A stretch of DNA of 64,000 nucleotides, taken from positions 11,145-75,144 of the forward strand of contig UQIV01000008.1 in assembly GCA_900541205.1 (NCBI GenBank), in the 5' to 3' direction. Within the stretch, counting starts at the first letter, position 1. Every line of letters begins with the position of its first letter. The stretch is from an uncultured Collinsella sp. GTDB lineage: Bacteria; Actinomycetota; Coriobacteriia; Coriobacteriales; Coriobacteriaceae. This document shows positions 43,666-52,031 of this stretch, in pieces. The position numbers and the translations under genes are program-made. The notes under the pieces were generated by a model. It ran no database searches. It was not told the origin of the DNA and worked only from the letters and a program-made list of their open reading frames with translations.

Positions 43666-45966
43666 CTACTTGATCTTGGTCGTACCCGGTGCCAGGTTGG
43701 GGTCGGTCTCGTTGGCCTCGGTCTGGAAGTGCTCGGTGTACACATTCTTGCCGTCGCGGAACATCTCGTAGTACTGCATCTTGGCGTAATCCTCGCGCGC
43801 CTTGGTGGCGGCTGCTGCGGCGGCGTCGTCGCCGGTGACGTTGGAGGAAAGCGCCCAGCGCAGGCTGGCGTCCTCGTAGCCCACCGAGTTGATGGCGGGC
43901 AGCGACTTACGCAGCGTCATGTGCGCTTTCTGGTAGTCGGTCAGCGGTGCGCCGATCAGCTGCATCAGCTGGGTGGACAGGTAGTTGGTGGACAGGTCGT
44001 CGACCTCGCTCGTCTGGTCGCAGCCGGCAACGTCGTAGTTAGCCCAGATGATGTAGTCAGTCTGCCACAGGCGCTCCTGATGCGTGGCATCGTCCTCGCC
44101 GGTAAACCACTTGTCATTGAACTTGGACGGGAAGAACGGCTGGTGGTCGCCCCAGAACACCACGACCACCTTACGGTCGAGCTTGCTCAGGGCGTTGAGG
44201 AAGTAACGCAGCGCCTGGTCGGATTGCTCGATGCACGAGACATACTCGTCGACATCGGAGAGCGTACCGTCCTCGATGGTCTTGGTGTCCAGGTCGGTCG
44301 TGTCGATGTTCAGGTGCATCTGCTTGTCGACCGGCAGCAGGCCCGTATCGTAGCCCGAGTGGTTTTGCATGGTCACGTCGAAGATAAACTGCGGATCGGC
44401 GTTCTGGTCGAGCAGCTCAAGAATCTTGTCGTAGGTAGCCTGGTCGGTCACCATGCCGCGCAGGGTATCGGCGCCCTGGAAATCGTTGATGGACAGGAAC
44501 TGGTCAAAGCCAAAGTCCTTGTAGACGTTCTCGCGGTTCCAGTTGGTGGCGTGGTTGGGGTGCATGGCCGTGGTGGAGTATCCGAGCGACTTGAACTGCT
44601 CTGCCAGGTTCCCGGTCGTTTCCATGTTGTAGATGGTGTAGGGGTACACGCCCGAGCCCAGGTTGGCCATGGAGTTGCCGGTCATAAACTCAAACTCGGT
44701 ATTGGCGGTGCCGCCGCCGTAGGCGCTCACGTAGAGCTTGCCGCGGCTGAGGCAGTTGGACAGGCTCTTAAAGTACTGCGGGCCTTCGTAGCCGGCGCGC
44801 ATGTTCTGGTAGATCGACAGATCCGAGAACGTCTCGTTCATGATGGCGATGACCGTGGGCTTCTCGCTGTCGAACTGCTCCTTTGCGGCGGCGCGCTCGT
44901 CGCTCTTGGCGGCGTCGGACTTGTCGTAGGCCTTGGCGTACTTTTTGAGCGTGGCCTTGGCATCGTCGACGGAGTAGTCGGCGGGTTTGGGCGGCTTGAT
45001 GGACTGCGCTGCGCTAATGAAAGCGGGCAGGTAGCCCTCGCGCCAGTAGCTCTCGAGCGGGCGCCAGGTGTAGACGGTGATGCCGAGGGTGTTGTAGTAG
45101 TCGATGAGCGTGACATGCGCGGTCACACCGCCCAGGCACAGCACGGCGACGAGCAGGTTGGTGAGCAGGATGCGCTTGGCGTTGGCGGCGCCCTTCTGGC
45201 GATGCGGCGCGACCAGGCCGGCGTACTCGCACAGCAGCATGGCGATGGCGGTAAAGCCCATGGACAGCACGCAGAACAGCGAGATGGAGAAGGTGTAGCC
45301 GTTGCCGGCGACCGCGGCGGCGGTGGAGATGGCCGAAAGGTCGCCCGGCTGGATGGGCATGGATTTAAACGTGATGACGAAGAACTCGGCAATGCCCAGG
45401 ACAAAGAGGGCAAAGGCCAGGACCGCGGGAGCTGCGCCGTGGCGCTGGAACAGGAAGAACAGGCCGACCATGAGCGTGGTGATGATGGCCCACTCGAGCA
45501 GGATGCACAGGGGGTAGACCCAGGTAAAGTCGTGGTTGGACGAGACCTCCATGCCTAGCAGCGCAAAGACGCCGGCGAGCAGCAGGCACAAGACGGCGGC
45601 GACGAGCGGTTTGCCAACAAAGGCGCCGCGCAGGCGGGCGAGCTTGCCGGTGGGGGCGGGGGCGTCGGGCGCGGCGAACGCAAAGACGCGCGGGGCGATG
45701 CGGTCGCGTGCGATGCTGGCCCAAGCGCATCCGGTGAGGATGGCGTTGGTCAGGATGAGCATCACAAAGGCGAGCGGCTCGTTTTGGGCGACGAGGCCAA
45801 TGGCGCCCCAAATAGTCAAAAAGACCTGGAACAGGCCGAAGACGACGCTCCACCCAAGAGCGCTTTTGGCAACGGTGCCCGACTGAGCGCGAATGGCCTT
45901 GGCCTCGCGCAAGACAAGGTAGACGGTCGCCGCAAGACCGACGAGCGAGATGGCGGCAGCGAACAT
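43666..45966 (-). CDS. LTA synthase-like membrane sulfatase-fold enzyme
   Basis: A 766-residue protein with about eight N-terminal hydrophobic segments (to about residue 290) and an extracellular sulfatase/alkaline-phosphatase-fold domain. Motifs: IAIMNETFSDL with the catalytic Thr and metal-binding Glu, GGGTANTEFEFMTGNS, TAMHPNHATNWNRENVYKDFGF and VVFWGDHQPFFP for metal binding. LtaS-type enzymes transfer glycerol phosphate from phosphatidylglycerol to build lipoteichoic or related polymers. ATG 45966 follows GAGGAG; a GTG frame from 45981 overlaps that ribosome site. Confidence 0.88.
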   Translation of the reverse strand: MFAAAISLVGLAATVYLVLREAKAIRAQSGTVAKSALGWSVVFGLFQVFLTIWGAIGLVAQNEPLAFVMLILTNAILTGCAWASIARDRIAPRVFAFAAPDAPAPTGKLARLRGAFVGKPLVAAVLCLLLAGVFALLGMEVSSNHDFTWVYPLCILLEWAIITTLMVGLFFLFQRHGAAPAVLAFALFVLGIAEFFVITFKSMPIQPGDLSAISTAAAVAGNGYTFSISLFCVLSMGFTAIAMLLCEYAGLVAPHRQKGAANAKRILLTNLLVAVLCLGGVTAHVTLIDYYNTLGITVYTWRPLESYWREGYLPAFISAAQSIKPPKPADYSVDDAKATLKKYAKAYDKSDAAKSDERAAAKEQFDSEKPTVIAIMNETFSDLSIYQNMRAGYEGPQYFKSLSNCLSRGKLYVSAYGGGTANTEFEFMTGNSMANLGSGVYPYTIYNMETTGNLAEQFKSLGYSTTAMHPNHATNWNRENVYKDFGFDQFLSINDFQGADTLRGMVTDQATYDKILELLDQNADPQFIFDVTMQNHSGYDTGLLPVDKQMHLNIDTTDLDTKTIEDGTLSDVDEYVSCIEQSDQALRYFLNALSKLDRKVVVVFWGDHQPFFPSKFNDKWFTGEDDATHQERLWQTDYIIWANYDVAGCDQTSEVDDLSTNYLSTQLMQLIGAPLTDYQKAHMTLRKSLPAINSVGYEDASLRWALSSNVTGDDAAAAAATKAREDYAKMQYYEMFRDGKNVYTEHFQTEANETDPNLAPGTTKIK

Positions 45967-46179
45967 GCTGAGACTCCTCACAAACTAAAACGTACGAAAG
46001 CGGGGGTTTACCCGATTGTTACCAAGATATGCGCTGCAATTGGTGGCTGCGCACAACAACCAGCCATATTAACGCGCACGTGCGGCGGTGTGGCGCAATG
46101 TAGTGGCGGCCTGCGCGATAATGGACGGGAATTACACGGAAACGTAAAGGCTTCTTAAAGAATTAGCGAGGATAGAGCT

Positions 46180-47055
46180 ATGGGCGAGCAGGTTTGTATG
46201 ACGGGCGCCGAGTACTGCGGTGGAGCTGTGGGCGTGGACGCGGGCGGCTATCCGGTCGAGACTACGGGCAACGCGGCGCTGGACATCTTGGAACACCGCT
46301 CGTCCACGCGTGCCTTCGCGCGTGATGACGACGACCGTCCCGTGGCGGTGACCGACGAGCAGCGGGCGGCGATCTTGCATGCGGCGAGCCGCGCGCCGTC
46401 GGCGGGCGCCATGATGATGTATTCCATCGTGAGCATCCGCGAGCAGGCAACGCTCGACCGCCTGGCCGACCTGTGCGACCACCAGCCCATGATTGCCAAG
46501 GCGCCCTGGGCACTAATATTTGTGGTCGATTATGCCAAGTGGATCGATCTGTTTGAGCACGTGGGCTGCTTTGAGTCCGAGTTTGTCGAGCGTACGGGCA
46601 AGGCGCCCCGCCGCGCGCCGGGTTTGGGCGACTTTGCCATCGCGGCTCAGGATGCCGTGATCGCCGCGCAAAACGCCGTGGTTGCCGCCGAGGCCCTGGG
46701 CCTGGGGAGCTGCTATATCGGTGATATCGTCGAGAATGCCGAGGAAGTTGCCGAGCTGCTCGATCTGCCGCCCTATACCATGCCGCTGTCGATGCTCATC
46801 ATCGGCACGCCCCGTAAGGAGCGCCCGGCAATCGCGCACCCCGTGGTGAACCTGGTGCACGAGGAGCGCTACTGCCGTGCGGACGACGCGACTATGGACG
46901 CGCAGGTGGCCGAGATGGACGCGATGTTCCGTCCGCATGCTCGCGAGGTGGGGGAGCGCGTCGCGGATATCTACACTCGCAAGCACACGAGCCCCTTTAT
47001 GGCCGAGATGAGCCGATCCATGGAGTGGTGGTTCAAAAACTGGCTCGGAAAATGA
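46180..47055 (+). CDS. Nitroreductase-family protein
   Basis: A 291-residue FMN oxidoreductase, longer than the one at 17881. Motifs: LEHRSSTRAFARDD for the N-terminal FMN-phosphate site, SRAPSAGAMMMYSI, QDAVIAAQNAVVAAEALGLG then SCYIGDI, and IIGTPRKERPA. The C-terminal ~60 residues (ADIYTRKHTSPFMAEMSRSM) are an extension typical of larger clostridial/actinobacterial members. Substrate unknown. ATG 46180 follows GAGGATAGAGCT. A TGTGACAAGGGGACA repeat begins just after its stop. Confidence 0.87.
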   Translation: MGEQVCMTGAEYCGGAVGVDAGGYPVETTGNAALDILEHRSSTRAFARDDDDRPVAVTDEQRAAILHAASRAPSAGAMMMYSIVSIREQATLDRLADLCDHQPMIAKAPWALIFVVDYAKWIDLFEHVGCFESEFVERTGKAPRRAPGLGDFAIAAQDAVIAAQNAVVAAEALGLGSCYIGDIVENAEEVAELLDLPPYTMPLSMLIIGTPRKERPAIAHPVVNLVHEERYCRADDATMDAQVAEMDAMFRPHAREVGERVADIYTRKHTSPFMAEMSRSMEWWFKNWLGK

Positions 47056-47058
47056 CAA

Positions 47059-47090
47059 ATGTGACAAGGGGACAGTCCCTTTGTCGCATT
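47059..47090. repeat. Dispersed TGTGACAAAGGGACA repeat, copy 2
   Basis: ATGTGACAAGGGGACAG pairs with CCCTTTGTCGCAT. Sits directly after a stop codon, like the copy at 23402. Confidence 0.75.
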
Positions 47091-47213
47091 CCATATCGCC
47101 GCGGTGGCCTAAAGACTGTATAAATCTTTATCTAGCTGGGAAAACAGTGCATTAAAACATGGGCCGATTACCTATAATCCCCTCGAACGTTAAAGTTGGG
47201 AGGAAACCGGCTT

Positions 47214-49241
47214 ATGGAACAAAAGGCCAAGGAGGCAGCCTCGCACGCTGCGATTCCTGTGAGCATCTCGGCGATGCTCGTCACGCTGGGCGTGGTGTAC
47301 GGCGATATCGGCACCAGCCCTATGTATGTAACCAAGGCGCTCGTTGCCGGCAACGGCGGCATCGGAAGCGTGACGGAGGAGTTCGTGCTCGGCGCGCTCT
47401 CCCTTGTCGTGTGGACGGTCACGCTGCTGACCACCATCAAGTATGTGCTCATCTCGCTGCGCGCCGATAACCATGGTGAGGGCGGCATCTTTGCCCTGTA
47501 CAGCCTGGTCAAGCGCTGCGGCAAGTGGCTTATCATCCCCGCCATGCTGGGTGGCGCCGCGCTGCTCGCCGACGGCATCCTGACGCCGGCCGTTACCGTT
47601 ACCACGGCCATCGAGGGCCTGCGCACCATCCCGGCGGTCCATGCCGTGCTGGGCGATGACCAGGGTCGCGTCGTCGCCATTACGCTCGCCATCATCATCG
47701 TGCTCTTCTTGGTACAGCGCATCGGTACGGCCAAGATCGGTCACGCCTTTGGCCCCATCATGACGCTGTGGTTCCTGTTCTTGGGCGGTACGGGTCTGTT
47801 CTTTGTCTTACAGCACCCCGCCGTGCTGCTGTGCCTCAACCCGGTGCGCGGCATCGCCTTTTTGCTGAGCCCCAACAACCATGCGGGCATCATGATTCTG
47901 GGCAGCTGCTTCCTCGCCACCACCGGTGCCGAGGCGCTCTACTCCGACATGGGCCACGTCGGCCGCGGCAACATCTACGCCACCTGGCCGTTCGTTAAGT
48001 GCTGCCTGCTGCTTTCCTATATGGGCCAGGGCGCTTGGCTTATGAACAACGCTGCCAACCCGGAGCTCATGGGTATCGCCGACCTCAATCCCTTCTACCA
48101 GATGCTCACCCCGGGTCTGCGTCCCTTTGCCGTCGGCCTTTCCACCGTCGCGGCCATCATTGCCTCGCAGGCGCTCATCACCGGCGCGTTTTCGCTGGTG
48201 TCCGAGGCCAGCCGTCTGGACCTCATGCCGCACATGCAGGTCTTCTACCCTGCCGAGACCAAGGGCCAGCTCTACATCCCCATGGTCAACAACGTCATGC
48301 TTGTCGGCTGCGTCATCGTGGTGCTGCTGTTCCAGAACTCGGCGCATATGGAAGCCGCCTACGGCCTTGCCATTACGCTGACTATGATGTGCACCACGCT
48401 GCTGCTCTTCTTCTACCTGCACGAGGAGCGCAAGCTCAAGGTTGCTCCGTGGATCTTCGCGGCCTTCTTCCTTTTGCTCGAAGGCTTCTTCTTCGTGAGC
48501 TCGCTCACCAAGTTCTTCCACGGCGGCTACTTCACCATCCTCATGGCTGCACTCATCATGGGCATTATGGTGTGCTGGTACAACGGCACGGCGGTCGAGC
48601 AGCGCCAGTTTACGCTGCTGCCGCTGCGCAGCTATCTGCCGCAGCTCAAGCGCCTGCGCGATGACGATCGCTACGAGCGTCTGAGCGACAACATCGTGTA
48701 CCTGACCAAGGACACCCATACCGACTACATCGACCGTGATATCGTCTACTCGATCCTGGACAAGCATCCCAAGCGCGCTCGCGCCTGGTGGTTCGTGAAT
48801 GTCGAGACCATGGACGAGCCGCATACCTTTGCCTATTCGGTCGAGACGTTCGGTACCGACTACGTGTTCCGCGTGCATCTGTACCTGGGCTACAAGATCA
48901 ACCAGCGCGTCAATGCCTACCTGCGCCAGGTCGTTCAGGACCTGGCTGCCACCGGCGAGCTGCCGGCGCAGACGCATGACTACTCGGTCTACAAGGATCC
49001 GGGCAACATCGGTACGTTCAAGTTCGTCCTGATCCGTAAGCTTCTGGCGCCCGAAAGCGATGTGGAGCCGAGCGAGCGTACGGCCATCACGCTCAAGTAC
49101 ATCATTCGTCGCGCTGCTGGCACGCCTGCACGCTGGTACGGCCTGGAGAACTCCAACGTGAGCTTTGAGTACGTGCCGCTGTTCACCAAGTTCAAAGCCG
49201 TGAACAAGATGCAGCGCCTGGCTCCCAACGAGCGCCCGTAG
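47214..49241 (+). CDS. kup: Kup-family potassium uptake protein
   Basis: A 675-residue potassium-proton symporter of the KUP/HAK/KT family. About twelve membrane helices to residue ~460, beginning with the signature GVVYGDIGTSPMY, then LRADNHGEGGIFALYSL and GDSGTLLADGILTPAVTV-like GAALLADGILTPAVTV. The cytoplasmic C-terminal domain ends near KFKAVNKMQRL. ATG 47214 follows GGGAGGAAACCGG. The KdpDE-like two-component genes lie downstream on the same strand, suggesting potassium-responsive control. Confidence 0.95.
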   Translation: MEQKAKEAASHAAIPVSISAMLVTLGVVYGDIGTSPMYVTKALVAGNGGIGSVTEEFVLGALSLVVWTVTLLTTIKYVLISLRADNHGEGGIFALYSLVKRCGKWLIIPAMLGGAALLADGILTPAVTVTTAIEGLRTIPAVHAVLGDDQGRVVAITLAIIIVLFLVQRIGTAKIGHAFGPIMTLWFLFLGGTGLFFVLQHPAVLLCLNPVRGIAFLLSPNNHAGIMILGSCFLATTGAEALYSDMGHVGRGNIYATWPFVKCCLLLSYMGQGAWLMNNAANPELMGIADLNPFYQMLTPGLRPFAVGLSTVAAIIASQALITGAFSLVSEASRLDLMPHMQVFYPAETKGQLYIPMVNNVMLVGCVIVVLLFQNSAHMEAAYGLAITLTMMCTTLLLFFYLHEERKLKVAPWIFAAFFLLLEGFFFVSSLTKFFHGGYFTILMAALIMGIMVCWYNGTAVEQRQFTLLPLRSYLPQLKRLRDDDRYERLSDNIVYLTKDTHTDYIDRDIVYSILDKHPKRARAWWFVNVETMDEPHTFAYSVETFGTDYVFRVHLYLGYKINQRVNAYLRQVVQDLAATGELPAQTHDYSVYKDPGNIGTFKFVLIRKLLAPESDVEPSERTAITLKYIIRRAAGTPARWYGLENSNVSFEYVPLFTKFKAVNKMQRLAPNERP

Positions 49242-49302
49242 GCGCCGACAGGTTGCACGGAGTTGGTTTTCGATGGACAAGATTGAGGCCGGGGAGGCAA
49301 AC

Positions 49303-49497
49303 ATGGATGCAAAGATGCTTGATGGCCGCGAGGTGGTTGCCGAGCTGGTACGTGAGGCGCGCGCCGACGCCGCCGAAGATCGGTTCTTTACGAATCGTGC
49401 CAACATGGACATGGCCGACCGCGTGATCTCGATCGTGGCGCTGGTATTTGGAGCGGTGTGCGTGTGTGCCCTGCTCGCGCACGTGCTGTTTGTCTAG
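49303..49497 (+). CDS. Small membrane protein between kup and sensor kinase
   Basis: A 64-residue protein: acidic/basic amphipathic N-terminus (REVVAELVREARADAAEDRF) and one C-terminal membrane helix (VISIVALVFGAVCVCALLAH). ATG 49303 has GGGGAGG upstream; ATG 49273 is an alternative. It lies 61 bases after kup on the same strand. A small regulatory subunit of the transporter is possible, by analogy with small Kdp subunits, but I do not recognise it. Confidence 0.65.
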   Translation: MDAKMLDGREVVAELVREARADAAEDRFFTNRANMDMADRVISIVALVFGAVCVCALLAHVLFV

Positions 49498-49527
49498 CGA
49501 CCGCAGGCTGCAAAGGCTTTACACTTG

Positions 49528-49567
49528 GAACCACCACAAAGGTGCCTGTCCCTTGTGGTGGTTTTTG
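49528..49567. repeat. Dispersed ACCACCAC palindromic repeat, copy 2
   Basis: AACCACCACAAAGG pairs with CCTTGTGGTGGTT around TGCCTGTC, followed by TTTG. Could also act as a terminator for kup and the small gene. Related to 11575-11616. Confidence 0.75.
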
Positions 49568-49592
49568 TTTTTGAGAGAGGGGCGGGGCACTG

Positions 49593-51218
49593 ATGGACGT
49601 CCGTACGGACGGCGATATTGCCGATAGCTTTTGGTGGCGGCGCACAACGCTGACGCGCCGCACTCCTCTGTATGACGCCTGCGTATCGGCGGGGCTGCTG
49701 GTCGCGGCGACGATTGTGGGCGCGCTGCTCGACCATCCGGGTCTCGCGCCGAGCATCATGATCGTCTATGTGTTCGCCGTTCAGCTGTGCGCATTCTTTA
49801 CCTGGAGTCGCCTGTATTGCTTGCTGAGCTCGGCTGCCGCCGTGGCGCTCTACAACTTCTTGTTTGTCGACCCGCGCTACTCGCTGTCGCTTATCGACCG
49901 CGGCTATCCCGGCATGTTCTTCATCATGTTCGTGGTCTCGCTTGTGTCGAGCTCGATTGCGTTGGCTCTGCGCCGCGCCTTGGCACAGGCTGCCGCCAGC
50001 GACCGCCGCACGCATATGGTGCTCGAGACCAACCGCATGCTGCAGCGGTGCGCCGACGAGCAGCAGATCGTTCACGCCATGGCAACGCAGCTGGCGCGTC
50101 TTTCGGGCTGTCCGGTCGTGTGGTACAGCGCCGATGCCGAGGGCGATGACCTGCTGCCGCGTGCGACATACACGGCCGTGGGCGATGCCGCACCGGTGCA
50201 CGAACTGGCGCCGCAGATGCCGCCGCGGCTCTCGGCGTCCGCCTATGTGGGAACGCCGCTCGACGCCACGTTTGGCGGCTCGGCGTTTTATGGCATCTAC
50301 CTGACGGTTCGCACAGGCGACGGCTTCGCGCGCTCGGGCGACCCCGCCTCGGTGGTGGGCGTGCTGGCTATCGTTGCCGAGCCCGACGTGCTGACGCACG
50401 AGGAGCGAACACTTGCCGATGCCATCGTGAGCGAAGGCGAGCTGGCACTCGATCGCGCCCGCGCCATGGAGGCCCGCGAGGAGGCGGCGGTGCTTGCCAA
50501 AAACGAACAGCTGCGCGCCAACCTGCTGCGCTCCATCTCGCACGATCTGCGTACGCCGCTCACCAGTATTTCGGGCAATGCCGATGTCCTGCTCGACCAG
50601 GGCTCGACCGGCACCGCCGTGCTCGATGCCCAGACGCGCCGCGGCCTGCTCCTGTCCATTCGCTCGGATGCGCAATGGCTCAACGCCACCGTCGAGAACC
50701 TGCTCGCCATCACCAAGCTCGAGGGTGGCGGTATGCGCCTGTCGACCACGCTCGAGCTCATGGACGATATCGTCGAGGAGGCGCTGCGCCACGTGAACCC
50801 TGCCGTGCGCGAGCACGACCTTAAGGTGGTGGCGTGCGATGAGCCGGCGCTCGTCAACGTCGATGCGCGCCTGATGGTGCAGCTGGTGGTCAATCTGGTG
50901 AACAACGCCATCACCTATACGCCCGCAGGCTCGCATATCATGATTTCGATTAGCGTCGACGATGGACACGTGGCGTGCTCGGTGGCCGATGATGGTCCGG
51001 GCATCGCACCCGAGGATCGCGAGCGCATCTTTGAGTCGTTCTATACCGCCAACCATGGCCTGGCCGACAGCCACCGTAGTGTGGGCCTGGGGCTTTCGCT
51101 CTGCCGGTCCATTGCGCTGGCGCATGGCGGTAGCATAGAGGTTGCCGCGGCGGACCCGCACGGCTCGGTCTTTACGATTGAGCTTCCCGTCGCCGATGTT
51201 TCGTTTGATAAGGAGTAG
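49593..51218 (+). CDS. KdpD-like sensor histidine kinase without KdpD/USP domains
   Basis: A 541-residue kinase: DUF4118 four-helix membrane domain (about 28-130, VDPRYSLSLIDRGYPGMF), a GAF-like stretch, then HisKA with SISHDLRTPLTSI (phospho-His) and HATPase with NLVNNAITYTP, DDGPGIAPEDR and GLGLSLCRSI. This C-terminal half matches KdpD, but the ~350-residue N-terminal KdpD and UspA domains found in full KdpD are absent. It probably senses potassium or a related signal and phosphorylates the response regulator encoded four bases downstream. Confidence 0.88.
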   Translation: MDVRTDGDIADSFWWRRTTLTRRTPLYDACVSAGLLVAATIVGALLDHPGLAPSIMIVYVFAVQLCAFFTWSRLYCLLSSAAAVALYNFLFVDPRYSLSLIDRGYPGMFFIMFVVSLVSSSIALALRRALAQAAASDRRTHMVLETNRMLQRCADEQQIVHAMATQLARLSGCPVVWYSADAEGDDLLPRATYTAVGDAAPVHELAPQMPPRLSASAYVGTPLDATFGGSAFYGIYLTVRTGDGFARSGDPASVVGVLAIVAEPDVLTHEERTLADAIVSEGELALDRARAMEAREEAAVLAKNEQLRANLLRSISHDLRTPLTSISGNADVLLDQGSTGTAVLDAQTRRGLLLSIRSDAQWLNATVENLLAITKLEGGGMRLSTTLELMDDIVEEALRHVNPAVREHDLKVVACDEPALVNVDARLMVQLVVNLVNNAITYTPAGSHIMISISVDDGHVACSVADDGPGIAPEDRERIFESFYTANHGLADSHRSVGLGLSLCRSIALAHGGSIEVAAADPHGSVFTIELPVADVSFDKE

Positions 51219-51222
51219 CGCC

Positions 51223-51936
51223 GTGCCGAACTCTGCCGTAAAACCGCTCATCTTGGTCGTTGAGGACGACCCCGCCGTTCGCAATCTTATCGTTGCCGCG
51301 CTCGAGGCACACGGCTTGCGCCATATGGCTGTGGAGACCGCCCATGCCGCCATCGCCGCCGCCTCATCGCAGGCACCGAGCATTGTGCTGCTCGATCTGG
51401 GCCTGCCCGATATGGACGGCGTCAAGGTGGTGGAGTCGGTGCGCGCATGGTCGGGCATGCCGATCATCGTGGTCTCGGCGCGCAGCGAGGACGCGGACAA
51501 GATTCGCGCGCTCGATGCCGGTGCCGACGACTACCTGACCAAGCCGTTTTCGGTCGAGGAGCTGCTCGCGCGCATTCGCACGACGCTCAGGCGCCTTTCG
51601 TATGCACAAACGGGTGGCGTTGTCTCCGAGGGCTCGTTCGATACCGGTGAGCTGCATATCGATTTTGATGCCGGCATCGCCACGATGGATGGCGAGGAGC
51701 TGCATCTGACGCCGATCGAGTATAAGCTCCTGTGCCTGCTGGCGCACAACGGCGACAAGGTACTGACGCACCAGTTTATCCTGCACGAGATTTGGGGCAC
51801 GGCAACCAAGAGCGACCTGGCGAGCCTGCGCGTCTTTATGGGCACGCTGCGCAAGAAGATTGAGTCCGACCCCGCGCATCCGCGCTATATCCAGACACAC
51901 GTGGGTATTGGTTACCGATTGGTCATCCAGGGATAG
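51223..51936 (+). CDS. KdpE-like response regulator
   Basis: A 237-residue OmpR/PhoB-type regulator. Receiver: acidic pocket VVEDD, phospho-acceptor in LLDLGLPDMDG, Lys in DYLTKPFSVEEL. Winged helix: LTPIEYKLLCLLAHNGDKVL to THVGIGYRLV. GTG 51223 follows AAGGAG and lies four bases after the kinase stop, indicating coupled translation. kdpFABC is not present; by position the likely target is kup. Confidence 0.9.
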   Translation: MPNSAVKPLILVVEDDPAVRNLIVAALEAHGLRHMAVETAHAAIAAASSQAPSIVLLDLGLPDMDGVKVVESVRAWSGMPIIVVSARSEDADKIRALDAGADDYLTKPFSVEELLARIRTTLRRLSYAQTGGVVSEGSFDTGELHIDFDAGIATMDGEELHLTPIEYKLLCLLAHNGDKVLTHQFILHEIWGTATKSDLASLRVFMGTLRKKIESDPAHPRYIQTHVGIGYRLVIQG

Positions 51937-51961
51937 GTCGGCATCCGCCATCCCAATATGA

Positions 51962-52027
51962 GTTGCGGTGAAATACGGTCTAAATTTACCTAATTCCAGG
52001 CAAAACAGTCCGTATTCCACCGCAACG
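51962..52027. terminator. Inverted repeat between kdpE-like and rlmKL genes
   Basis: TTGCGGTGAAATACGG and CCGTATTCCACCGCAA pair with one mismatch around an AT-rich 34-nt loop. Probably a shared terminator between convergent genes, and may be another repeat family. Confidence 0.6.
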
Positions 52028-52031
52028 TTGT

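Noticed and set aside
49494..51500. 668-residue frame opposite the KdpD-like kinase
   Set aside because: Antisense shadow; kinase motifs are complete on the plus strand.
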